A DNA stretch of 5,586 nt, taken from the NCBI GenBank assembly GCA_003250455.1, contig QKGK01000062.1, forward strand, positions 1 through 5,586. The letters are read 5' to 3'. Shown piece after piece: positions 1 through 5,586 of the stretch; position 1 is the first letter of the stretch; the number at the start of each line of letters is the position of its first letter. A program made the position numbers and the translations under genes. Under the pieces are notes generated by a model, which was not told the DNA's origin, did not search any database, and saw only the letters and a list, made by a program, of their open reading frames with translations. Source of the DNA: Chloroflexota bacterium (GTDB taxonomy: Bacteria; Chloroflexota; Anaerolineae; Anaerolineales; UBA11579).

Positions 1-245
1 GTCTCAGCGGCCAGCCGCTGCTGGAGCTTTCAACCCGCACGATTGCCCATATTTTTGGCTATACGAAAGGGATTCTCCCGATCATCGGCGTGGGCGGGAT
101 CGCCTCCCCGCAGGACGCCCAGCACAAGCTCGACGCTGGTGCTGCCCTGCTGCAGGTCTACACCGGGCTGATCTACCGGGGCCCTGCCCTGGTGAAAGAG
201 ATCGTCGAAGGGATTGCTTCAAAAGCGTCCCAACCTGTTGTATAA
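1..245 (+). CDS. pyrD: Dihydroorotate dehydrogenase (quinone), class 2, C-terminal part
   Basis: This is the last 80 codons of a gene that begins outside the window, read from codon position 3 to the TAA at 243-245. The enzyme oxidises dihydroorotate to orotate, the fourth step of UMP synthesis; class-2 members are membrane-associated, bind FMN and pass electrons to quinone. The visible part shows the typical C-terminal FMN phosphate-binding features of the beta/alpha barrel: an early LSGQPLLELSTR segment, then LPIIGVGGI, then a QVYTGLIYRGPALVKEI segment. All three resemble the end of E. coli PyrD as I recall it (GLSGRPL, LPIIGVGGI, QIYSGFIFKGPPLIKEI), which supports class 2 rather than class 1. 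The catalytic serine and N-terminal membrane helix would lie upstream and cannot be checked. The stop codon overlaps the -10 element of the promoter for the next gene. Family assignment is firm; the class is very likely. Confidence 0.93.
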   Translation, partial: LSGQPLLELSTRTIAHIFGYTKGILPIIGVGGIASPQDAQHKLDAGAALLQVYTGLIYRGPALVKEIVEGIASKASQPVV

Positions 246-246
246 T
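218..246 (+). promoter_or_regulatory. Sigma70-type promoter upstream of purB
   Basis: A perfect -10 hexamer TATAAT lies at 241-246, overlapping the pyrD stop codon. A 4/6 match to the -35 consensus, TTCAAA, lies at 218-223 with the ideal 17-bp spacer. Transcription should start near 252-254, giving a leader of about 25 nt before the purB ATG at 278. The -35 is within pyrD coding sequence, so purB can probably be transcribed independently of pyrD, although read-through from pyrD is also possible because no terminator lies between them. No start-site data are available; this is a consensus-and-spacing argument. Confidence 0.68.
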
Positions 247-253
247 CGCTGTT

Positions 254-267
254 ATTGTCTAGACAAT
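254..267. promoter_or_regulatory. 14-bp perfect palindrome, probable repressor operator
   Basis: ATTGTCTAGACAAT reads the same on both strands. It covers roughly +1 to +14 of the predicted purB transcript, a classic place for a repressor to block RNA polymerase. The core GTCTAGAC fits the GTnTAnAC-type half-site arrangement known for HutC-subfamily GntR repressors (compare NagR/DasR-type sites with TGGTCTAGACCA). TetR-family and other dimeric repressors can also use such sites, so the regulator is not identified. It is not a terminator: the arms are AT-rich, there is no loop and no T-tract follows. Confidence 0.55.
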
Positions 268-277
268 CGGATTGCCC

Positions 278-1693
278 ATGGAATTTGAGAACTACCAATC
301 CCCTTTTAGCTGGCGTTACGGCAGCCCCGCGCTGCGCCGCATCTGGAGCGAGCATCACAAGCGCATCCTCTGGCGGCAGATCTGGGTCGCCTTGGCAGAA
401 GCCCAGGCAGACTTTGGACTGGTCAGCCCGGAGCAGCTCGCCGACCTGAAAGCCCACGCCGGGCAGATCGATATTCCCCGCGCTTTAGAGATCGAAGCCG
501 AGATCCATCACGACCTGATGGCCGAGATCCGCACCTTCGCCGAGCAGTGCCCGGTGGGCGGAGGAGTGATCCACCTGGGGGCGACCTCCATGGACGTGGT
601 TGATAATGCCGACGCTCTGCGGGTCAAGCAGTCGCTGACTCCCCTGCGCCAAAAGCTGGCCCGGCTGATCCTGGCCTTCCTGGGCAAAGTAGAGACCTAC
701 GCCGAACTGCCGATCATCGCTTTCACCCACATCCAGCCCGCTGAACCCAGCACGCTGGGCTACCGGCTGGCAGTTTACGCCCAGGACCTGATCGCCGACT
801 GGGAAAAGCTGGCCGAGATAGATGCCGCCTATAAAGGGAAAGGCTTCAAAGGAGCCGTGGGGACTGCCGCAGGTTATACCGAACTGGTCGGGAAAGAGAA
901 CTTCCCTCAATTTGAAGCCCGCCTGAGCGAGTTGCTCAACATTCCCTTCTTCCCCATCACTACCCAGACCTACCCGCGCAAGCAGGACCTTCACCTGATG
1001 CAGGCATTAGCCTCCCTGGGTGCCAGCCTTTATAAATTTGCCTTCGACCTGCGCATCCTGCAATCCCCCCCGATCGGCGAGCTCAGCGAACCCTTCCGGG
1101 AGAAGCAGGTCGGCTCTTCAGCGATGCCCTTCAAGCGCAACCCGATCAACGCCGAGAAGATCGACTCCCTGGCGAGGATGCTGGCACAGTACCCCCGCCT
1201 GGCCTGGGACAACGCCGCCCACTCGCTGCTGGAGCGCACCCTGGACGACAGTGCCAACCGGCGTACCCACCTCCCGGAAGCCCTGCTGGTAGCGGACGAG
1301 CTCCTTGGTGTGGCGCAAAAGCTGATCGACGGGCTGGTGGTCAATGAACCTGTTATCCGGCGAAACCTGACCACCTACGGGCCATTTGCCGCCACCGAAA
1401 AGATCATGCTTGCAGCGGTCAAAAAAGGCGCTGACCGGCAGAAGATCCACGAGATCATCCGGCAGCACGCCATGCCCGCCTGGCAGGCCATCCAGAAAGG
1501 GGAAACCAACCCCCTGGCTGCTGCGCTGATCGCTGATGAAACGCTGCTCCGCTACCTGACCGCAGAGGAAATCAGCACGCTGTTTGACGCCACCACCCAC
1601 ACCGGGATCGCAGCCGAAGCAGCCAAAAATCTTGCCGCCCAAAAAGAAACCTTTACCGCCTGGCTCGACCGGGCGGACGGGGCCACTCAATAA
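278..1693 (+). CDS. purB: Adenylosuccinate lyase, animal-like subfamily
   Basis: The 471-residue protein is a cytosolic homotetrameric lyase that removes fumarate twice in purine synthesis: from SAICAR to give AICAR, and from adenylosuccinate to give AMP. The fumarase/aspartase superfamily signature GSSAMPFKRNP is at residues 279-289 and carries the flexible-loop catalytic serine (S280/S281). THIQPAE (150-156) holds the conserved H151, and HHDLMAE (77-83) holds H78, matching the RHDVMAH motif of human ADSL. The HLGATSMDVVDN segment (99-110) and ERTLDDSANRR (319-329) also fit. The C-terminal ADSL_C-type helical domain runs from about 375 to 465. The N-terminal YQSPFSWRYGSP and WRQIWVALAEA, and the 471-residue length, are closer to vertebrate ADSL (about 484) than to B. 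subtilis PurB (about 431). ATG 278 is preferred over the in-frame TTG at 272 because ATG is stronger and has a weak GGA at 269-271 upstream; no strong Shine-Dalgarno is visible. The gene lies 32 bp after pyrD and 73 bp before guaB. Confidence 0.96.
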   Translation: MEFENYQSPFSWRYGSPALRRIWSEHHKRILWRQIWVALAEAQADFGLVSPEQLADLKAHAGQIDIPRALEIEAEIHHDLMAEIRTFAEQCPVGGGVIHLGATSMDVVDNADALRVKQSLTPLRQKLARLILAFLGKVETYAELPIIAFTHIQPAEPSTLGYRLAVYAQDLIADWEKLAEIDAAYKGKGFKGAVGTAAGYTELVGKENFPQFEARLSELLNIPFFPITTQTYPRKQDLHLMQALASLGASLYKFAFDLRILQSPPIGELSEPFREKQVGSSAMPFKRNPINAEKIDSLARMLAQYPRLAWDNAAHSLLERTLDDSANRRTHLPEALLVADELLGVAQKLIDGLVVNEPVIRRNLTTYGPFAATEKIMLAAVKKGADRQKIHEIIRQHAMPAWQAIQKGETNPLAAALIADETLLRYLTAEEISTLFDATTHTGIAAEAAKNLAAQKETFTAWLDRADGATQ

Positions 1694-1766
1694 ATATCGT
1701 CTTTTAATACAATAGCATATCAAACACCAACCACTCACACGCTATTCACCTATCTCTGGAGGATCA
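1694..1766 (+). promoter_or_regulatory. purB-guaB intergenic leader with strong Shine-Dalgarno
   Basis: The 73-bp gap contains GGAGG at 1758-1762, four bases before the guaB ATG, which fixes the guaB start. The stretch from about 1717 to 1757 is rich in A and C with very few G, so the leader should be largely unstructured. A possible -10, TACAAT, is at 1708-1713, but no convincing -35 is found 16-18 bp upstream. No intrinsic terminator and no purine-riboswitch-like three-way junction is seen. The simplest reading is that purB and guaB are cotranscribed. Confidence 0.6.
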
Positions 1767-3248
1767 ATGAACGAAGAATTATTCCAAACCAATACTGCCC
1801 TGACCTTTGATGATGTGCTCATCGTCCCCGGTTTCAGCCAGGTGCTCCCCAACGATGTGGACACCTCCACCCGTCTCACCGACAGCATTTCGCTGCACAT
1901 CCCGCTGATCTCAGCGGCGATGGACACCGTCACGGAAGCACGGCTGGCAATTGCCCTGGCGCGCCAGGGCGGGATCGGAGTCATCCACCGCAATATGTCG
2001 CCGGAGGATCAGGCCGGGGAAGTTGATAAGGTCAAGCGCTCCCAGTCCGGGATGATCGTGGAGCCGATCACACTGCGCCCCGATAACACCCTTGCAGAAG
2101 CCGAACAGATCATGTCCACCTACCACATCAGCGGAGTTCCCATCACCCTGGAGAACGGAAAGCTGGTCGGTATCCTCACCAACCGGGATGTGCGCTTTGT
2201 GGAAGAGAAGGACTATTACCTGCCGATCAAGGAATTCATGACCCCGGAAGAGCGCCTGGTTTCCGGCCACGTAGGCATCAAAATAGAAAAAGCCAAAGAG
2301 ATCCTCCAGAAGCACCGCATCGAAAAGTTACCACTGGTGAATGGGAATAATATTCTCAAGGGGCTGATCACGGTCAAAGATATCCAGAAGGCCAAAGATT
2401 TCCCCTACGCTTCGGTGGATTCGCAAGGCCAGCTATTGGCCGCTGCTGCGGTCGGCGTGGGACAGGATGCCATCAACCGGGTAGACCTGATGGTGGCCGA
2501 AGGATTGGACATGATCGTGATCGACACCGCCCACGGCCACACCCAGGGCGTGATCGAAACCATCCAGACGATCAAATCCAACTGGCCCGACCTGCCGATC
2601 ATGGCCGGGAACGTGGTCACCGGGGAAGGCACCCAGGCATTGATCGATGCCGGTGCGGATATCGTCAAGGTGGGCGTAGGGGCAGGTTCGATCTGCACCA
2701 CCCGCGTGGTATCCGGTGCGGGCATGCCGCAGATCACCGCCATCTACAACTGTGCCCAGGTAGCCCGCCCGCAGGGGGTCACCGTGATCGCCGATGGCGG
2801 GGTCAAGTTCAGCGGTGACATCCCCAAAGCGATTGTTGCCGGCGCGGACGCCATCATGGTGGGCAGCTTGCTGGCCGGGCTGGAAGAATCTCCCGGTGAA
2901 GTCATCCTCTACGAGGGCCGTCGCTTCAAGGAATACCGCGGCATGGGCAGCCTGGGCGCGATGAAAGGCTATGGAAAGGATCGCTATGGCACAGGGCAAT
3001 CCGGCAGCAGCAAGCTGGTTCCCGAAGGGATTGAGGGCCGGGTGCCTTACAAAGGCGACCTGGGCGACTACGTTTTCCAGATGATCGGCGGGCTGCGCTC
3101 CAGCATGGGGTACGCCGGGGCTGCCACCCTGGAAGACCTGCGCACCAGGACCAAACTGATCCAGATCACCCACGCCGGGCTGATCGAAAGCCATCCGCAC
3201 GACATCATCATTACCAAGGAAGCGCCAAACTACCAGGTTTCGAATTGA
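1767..3248 (+). CDS. guaB: Inosine-5'-monophosphate dehydrogenase
   Basis: The 493-residue cytosolic enzyme oxidises IMP to XMP with NAD+, the committed and rate-setting step of GMP synthesis; it forms tetramers or octamers. LTFDDVLIVPG (12-22) is the typical N-terminal family signature. Two CBS domains follow at about residues 96-147 and 157-208, inserted in the (beta/alpha)8 barrel; in the family they bind adenine and guanine nucleotides and tune activity. The catalytic loop GVGAGSICTTR (303-313) has C310 as the nucleophile; many bacterial enzymes have GPGS where this one has GAGS, a tolerated variation. IADGGVKFSGD (341-351) and MVGSLLAG (364-371) form the IMP phosphate site, and GMGSLGAMKG (392-401) follows. 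The mobile flap carries the R406-Y407 dyad that activates water, then EGIEGRVPYKG (420-430). Length is normal (E. coli 488). The start is set by GGAGG at 1758-1762. A strong terminator follows 25 bp after the stop. Confidence 0.98.
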   Translation: MNEELFQTNTALTFDDVLIVPGFSQVLPNDVDTSTRLTDSISLHIPLISAAMDTVTEARLAIALARQGGIGVIHRNMSPEDQAGEVDKVKRSQSGMIVEPITLRPDNTLAEAEQIMSTYHISGVPITLENGKLVGILTNRDVRFVEEKDYYLPIKEFMTPEERLVSGHVGIKIEKAKEILQKHRIEKLPLVNGNNILKGLITVKDIQKAKDFPYASVDSQGQLLAAAAVGVGQDAINRVDLMVAEGLDMIVIDTAHGHTQGVIETIQTIKSNWPDLPIMAGNVVTGEGTQALIDAGADIVKVGVGAGSICTTRVVSGAGMPQITAIYNCAQVARPQGVTVIADGGVKFSGDIPKAIVAGADAIMVGSLLAGLEESPGEVILYEGRRFKEYRGMGSLGAMKGYGKDRYGTGQSGSSKLVPEGIEGRVPYKGDLGDYVFQMIGGLRSSMGYAGAATLEDLRTRTKLIQITHAGLIESHPHDIIITKEAPNYQVSN

Positions 3249-3273
3249 ATTTTCGTTCTCACCAAACATACAG

Positions 3274-3299
3274 GAGCGTGGTTAATCCCACGCTCTTTT
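3274..3299 (+). terminator. Rho-independent terminator after guaB
   Basis: GAGCGTGG (3274-3281) pairs perfectly with CCACGCTC (3288-3295) around a 6-nt loop TTAATC, followed at once by TTTT (3296-3299) and then a T-rich tract (CTATTTCTTTCT). An 8-bp GC-rich stem plus a U-run is a textbook intrinsic terminator. It lies 25 bp after the guaB stop and separates the nucleotide-biosynthesis block from the DUF3592-like gene. Confidence 0.88.
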
Positions 3300-3387
3300 C
3301 TATTTCTTTCTCATGATGTTGACAGTATTTTTACTCATCACAAAACGGATTTCCATGCGAAAATTGAACAACTGGATTTCAAATCCT

Positions 3388-3402
3388 GCCGGGTTACCCG
3401 GC
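3388..3402. repeat. 15-bp inverted repeat upstream of the DUF3592-like gene
   Basis: GCCGGGTTACCCGGC has 7-bp perfect arms around a single central T, so it is either a protein-binding dyad or, in RNA, a 6-bp GC-rich hairpin with a TTA loop. It ends only 6 bases before the Shine-Dalgarno (GAGGAG, 3409-3414) of the next gene. No T-tract follows, so it is not a terminator. The function is unknown: it could be an operator or a leader hairpin affecting ribosome access. The whole 174-bp gap between guaB and this gene (3249-3422) otherwise holds the terminator and an AT-rich stretch without a complete promoter that I can support. Confidence 0.45.
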
Positions 3403-3408
3403 GCATCT

Positions 3409-3414
3409 GAGGAG
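3409..3414 (+). promoter_or_regulatory. Ribosome binding site deciding the start at 3423
   Basis: GAGGAG is placed 8 bases before ATG 3423, normal spacing. A competing ATG at 3416 is only 1 base from this site and opens just a 63-codon out-of-frame reading frame, so 3423 is the correct start. Confidence 0.7.
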
Positions 3415-3422
3415 AATGCAGC

Positions 3423-3935
3423 ATGGACACACAATTGATTGGTTATCTTTGTGTAGGTGGGGTGATCTTTTTTGTTTTCATTGGCGGGATCATTGCCACC
3501 ATTGCCGGAATCCGCAACCGGCGCAAAGGTTCTGCCAGCCAAAACTGGCCGGCGGCCGGCGGCCTCATCACCAATGGGTGGATCGAGGAAAACCAGGACA
3601 CCGATGACGAAGGTTTTACCTCCACCACTTACACGCCCAAATGGGAGTATCAATACCAGGTCGGGCAGCAGACCCACAGCAGCAGCCGGGTTTCGTTTGG
3701 CGGGGTCACCGGCTACGGTCGGCGGAAAAGGGCAGAGGAGGAACTCAACCGCTTCCCAATCAACAGCCAGCTGCGCGTCTATTACGATCCTGCCAACCCC
3801 AGCGACGCAGTGCTGATACGCGGCACCAAGGGCACCATGGGAGGTATAATTGCTGGCATCATCCTGATGGCACTTTCCGTTTGCGGTTCCTGCTTCTGGC
3901 TCTATTTCTTGCTGAAAAATATGGGCGTGTTTTAA
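3423..3935 (+). CDS. DUF3592-like two-helix membrane protein of unknown function
   Basis: The 170-residue protein has a hydrophobic N-terminal helix at about residues 5-30, a positively charged stretch RNRRKG (31-36), a soluble beta-rich domain at about 40-132, and a second membrane helix at about 139-164. The soluble part shows the pattern seen in DUF3592 proteins: WPAAGGLITNGWI (42-54), a KWEYQYQVGQQTHSSSRVSFG segment centred on 73-93 (split here only as a description), and LRVYYDPANPSDAVL (117-131), where VYYDPxNP followed by VL is the most recognisable feature. By the positive-inside rule the RNRRKG stretch would put the soluble domain in the cytoplasm, with both helices forming a hairpin; this is an inference. 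DUF3592 has no established biochemical role. The gene stands alone after the guaB terminator and 79 bp before the phosphotransferase-like gene, with which it may be cotranscribed. Confidence 0.83.
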   Translation: MDTQLIGYLCVGGVIFFVFIGGIIATIAGIRNRRKGSASQNWPAAGGLITNGWIEENQDTDDEGFTSTTYTPKWEYQYQVGQQTHSSSRVSFGGVTGYGRRKRAEEELNRFPINSQLRVYYDPANPSDAVLIRGTKGTMGGIIAGIILMALSVCGSCFWLYFLLKNMGVF

Positions 3936-4014
3936 AGAAGGTAATTTATCCTATAAGCTCGGTTTGGTGCTGTTCCAGACGCCCAACCCAATATCCTGAA
4001 ATGAGAATTCCTCT
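3936..4014 (+). promoter_or_regulatory. Short intergenic gap with a weak promoter candidate
   Basis: A 5/6 match to the -10 consensus, TATAAG, is at 3952-3957, but the region 17 bp upstream (the end of the preceding gene) offers only a poor -35. A weak Shine-Dalgarno-like GAGAA at 4004-4008 precedes ATG 4015 by 6 bases. No terminator hairpin is visible, so read-through from the DUF3592-like gene is plausible. Confidence 0.22.
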
Positions 4015-5586
4015 ATGGCCAAATCCGACTCTCTACCCGCCCCCTTAATCTCACTCCAGACGCCGGATGTTGCATTTGAAAATGTCGGGGGGAAAGGGGC
4101 CAATCTGATTGCCCTGGCCCAGGGGGGATTCCCGGTGCCGGATGCCTTCCTCGTCCCGACACAGGTTTACCGGGAATATGTATCGAAGAACCAACTGGGT
4201 ACCTTTATCAATGACATCCTTGCAAAAACCGACCTGACCCACCCGGACGAACTGGAAAACGCATCGGCCCAGATCCGGGCGGCATTTACAGGCGGCAGCA
4301 TTCCTGAGGACCTCACCGAACTGTTGACGACTGCCTGGCATTGGCTGGGAGAACAGCCGGTGGCGGTGCGCTCTTCCGCCACCGCCGAAGACCTCCCGGA
4401 GATGTCCTTTGCCGGACAGCAGGACACCTACCTCAACGTGATCGGCGGGGGTGCCCTATTCGAAGCAGTCGTTTCCTGTTGGGCTTCGCTGTGGACGGCT
4501 CGGGCCATCGGCTACCGGGCGCGCAACCACATCCCACAGGGAGATGTTTCCCTCTCGGTGGTGGTGCAGCAAATGGTGCAAAGCCAGGCCTCCGGCGTGC
4601 TCTTCACTGCTAACCCGCTCACCGGGCTGCGCAGCGAAACTACGATAGACGCTACCCTCGGCCTGGGCGAAGCGCTGGTCAGCGGGCAGGTGGAACCAGA
4701 CCATTACCTGGTGGATTCAAAAAATGGCAGCATCCTCGAAAAGACGCTGGGGGCTAAAGCCCTCATCATCCGTGGAGAAGCAGGCGGCGGCGTGCTGACG
4801 GAACAGGTTGATGCGGCGGAAACGCAAGCCATCCCGGACGAGGTCATCCTGCAGCTGGTAGAAACCGGCAAGCAGATCGAAGCTATATTCGGCTCCCCGC
4901 AGGATATTGAATGGGCCTGGGCAGAAGATAAGCTCTATATTTTGCAGTCCCGCCCGATCACCTCGCTCTACCCCATTCCCCAGGGGCCGGACGATGGTCA
5001 ACTGAAAGTATTTTTCTCCTTCGGGGCTGTCCAGGGAATCCTCACCCCCATGACACCCCTGGGACAGGACGCCATCCGGCTGATCTTTGCCGGGGGTGCA
5101 ACCCTGTTTGAGACCTACCCAACCTATAAGACACAGGGCGTCATCTACCCGGCCGGAGAACGGCTGTGGGGAAACTTCACGGCCATCCTGCGCCACCCGG
5201 TTGGGGCGCGCCTGGCGCCAAAGGTATTTCCCGGCATCGAACCCGGCTCGCTTGAAACGCTGAAATCGATCCTCGCCAACCCGGAAATGGAGGCAGGTTC
5301 CGGGAAGCTGCGATTGCGCACATTCCGCCGGTTGGCTAAATTTGCCCGCAGAATGCTGCGCCAGGCGCGACACTTTGCCAAAGACCCGGAAGACAAAGCT
5401 GCTGAGATCAAAGGGAAATATGAAGCTGAGCTGGCTGCACTCTCGGCAAAATATTTTGATTCTGCAAGCCTGACGGGAGCTGTCCAGCTCTATAAAGAGA
5501 TAAAAAACGCCTTTCCCTACGCCATACCGGAGATAATAGCAGGTGCTTTGGTCGGCATGATACCACTGTTACCACTGAATAAGGTT
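4015..5586 (+). CDS. PEP-synthase/rifampin-phosphotransferase-like protein, N-terminal part
   Basis: The open frame runs 524 codons from ATG 4015 to the window edge without a stop, so the C-terminus is missing. Residues about 20-320 form an ATP-grasp-type nucleotide-binding domain (PPDK_N, as in PEP synthase): GGKGANL (25-31, K27), AVRSSATAEDLP (117-128, R119), SFAGQQDTYLN (131-141), QASGVLFTANP (191-201), DATLGLGEALVSG (212-224), PQDIEWA (295-301, E299) and LQSRPITSLYPIP (310-322). In PEP synthase the swivelling phospho-histidine domain comes directly after this point. Here residues about 330-524 are instead a different, mainly helical region with MTPLGQDAIR (346-355) and a basic patch RLRTFRRLAKFARRMLRQAR (433-452). 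That order matches rifampin phosphotransferase (Rph), which converts ATP, rifampin and water to phospho-rifampin, AMP and phosphate and has its substrate domain before the C-terminal histidine domain. Family members typically have about 850-900 residues. Whether this one acts on a rifamycin or another substrate cannot be judged. The start has only a weak Shine-Dalgarno. Confidence 0.85.
   Translation, partial: MAKSDSLPAPLISLQTPDVAFENVGGKGANLIALAQGGFPVPDAFLVPTQVYREYVSKNQLGTFINDILAKTDLTHPDELENASAQIRAAFTGGSIPEDLTELLTTAWHWLGEQPVAVRSSATAEDLPEMSFAGQQDTYLNVIGGGALFEAVVSCWASLWTARAIGYRARNHIPQGDVSLSVVVQQMVQSQASGVLFTANPLTGLRSETTIDATLGLGEALVSGQVEPDHYLVDSKNGSILEKTLGAKALIIRGEAGGGVLTEQVDAAETQAIPDEVILQLVETGKQIEAIFGSPQDIEWAWAEDKLYILQSRPITSLYPIPQGPDDGQLKVFFSFGAVQGILTPMTPLGQDAIRLIFAGGATLFETYPTYKTQGVIYPAGERLWGNFTAILRHPVGARLAPKVFPGIEPGSLETLKSILANPEMEAGSGKLRLRTFRRLAKFARRMLRQARHFAKDPEDKAAEIKGKYEAELAALSAKYFDSASLTGAVQLYKEIKNAFPYAIPEIIAGALVGMIPLLPLNKV

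Noticed and set aside
272..277. TTG start two codons upstream of the purB ATG
   Set aside because: It adds only two residues, TTG is a weaker start codon and no Shine-Dalgarno is at proper distance; ATG 278 gives the expected N-terminus.
1711..1746. AATAGC and GCTATT inverted repeat between purB and guaB
   Set aside because: The 6-bp AT-rich arms are separated by 24 bases with no T-tract, which is too weak for a terminator or a riboswitch stem and is likely by chance.
2433..3269. Long antisense open frame (278 codons) opposite guaB
   Set aside because: It lies almost entirely opposite the well-supported guaB, has no recognisable domain and is expected from GC-rich codon bias. The same holds for antisense frames opposite purB (485-994, 1118-1738) and opposite the phosphotransferase-like gene (4717-5373).
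3319..3324. Perfect -35 hexamer TTGACA upstream of the DUF3592-like gene
   Set aside because: No -10-like hexamer is found 15-19 bp downstream (the bases there read like AAAACG), so a complete sigma70 promoter cannot be supported.
3547..3564. Short tandem GGCCGGC repeat
   Set aside because: About two and a half copies lie inside the DUF3592-like gene and encode the conserved WPAAGG turn; nothing suggests a role beyond coding.
3641..4048. 135-codon frame overlapping the end of the DUF3592-like gene and the next start
   Set aside because: It is out of frame with both supported genes, has low-complexity composition and no family resemblance or ribosome binding site.

Overview
The window is a GC-rich, gene-dense bacterial chromosome segment with every supported gene on the + strand. 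It holds the 3' end of a class-2 dihydroorotate dehydrogenase gene (pyrD), a complete adenylosuccinate lyase gene (purB), a complete IMP dehydrogenase gene (guaB), a small two-helix membrane protein of the DUF3592 type, and the first 524 codons of a large PEP-synthase/rifampin-phosphotransferase-like protein that runs off the right edge. The flavour of the proteins (a quinone-type PyrD and a lyase of the animal-like subfamily) would fit an environmental lineage such as Chloroflexota/Anaerolineae. That placement is an inference from general impression, not a demonstrated assignment.

Layout: positions 1-1693 carry pyrD and purB. A very good sigma70-type promoter sits at the end of pyrD: its -10 hexamer TATAAT overlaps the pyrD stop codon. 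A 14-bp perfect palindrome lies where transcription should start, so purB is probably transcribed from its own repressible promoter. guaB (1767-3248) follows after 73 bp with a strong Shine-Dalgarno and is closed by a clear intrinsic terminator (3274-3299). This ends the nucleotide-biosynthesis block.

Functionally the block joins pyrimidine synthesis (PyrD) with the two sides of the IMP branch point. PurB acts in IMP synthesis and in the AMP branch, and GuaB commits IMP to GMP.

After the terminator the content changes. A 15-bp inverted repeat precedes the DUF3592-like membrane protein gene (3423-3935). After 79 bp comes the start of the large ATP-grasp-type phosphotransferase-like gene (4015 to the edge), whose closest recalled resemblance is to rifampin phosphotransferase rather than to housekeeping PEP synthase. 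No RNA genes, CRISPR arrays, insertion sequences or attachment sites were seen. I do not see a clear-cut novel system; the most interesting items are the promoter/operator at the pyrD-purB junction and the truncated phosphotransferase-like gene.
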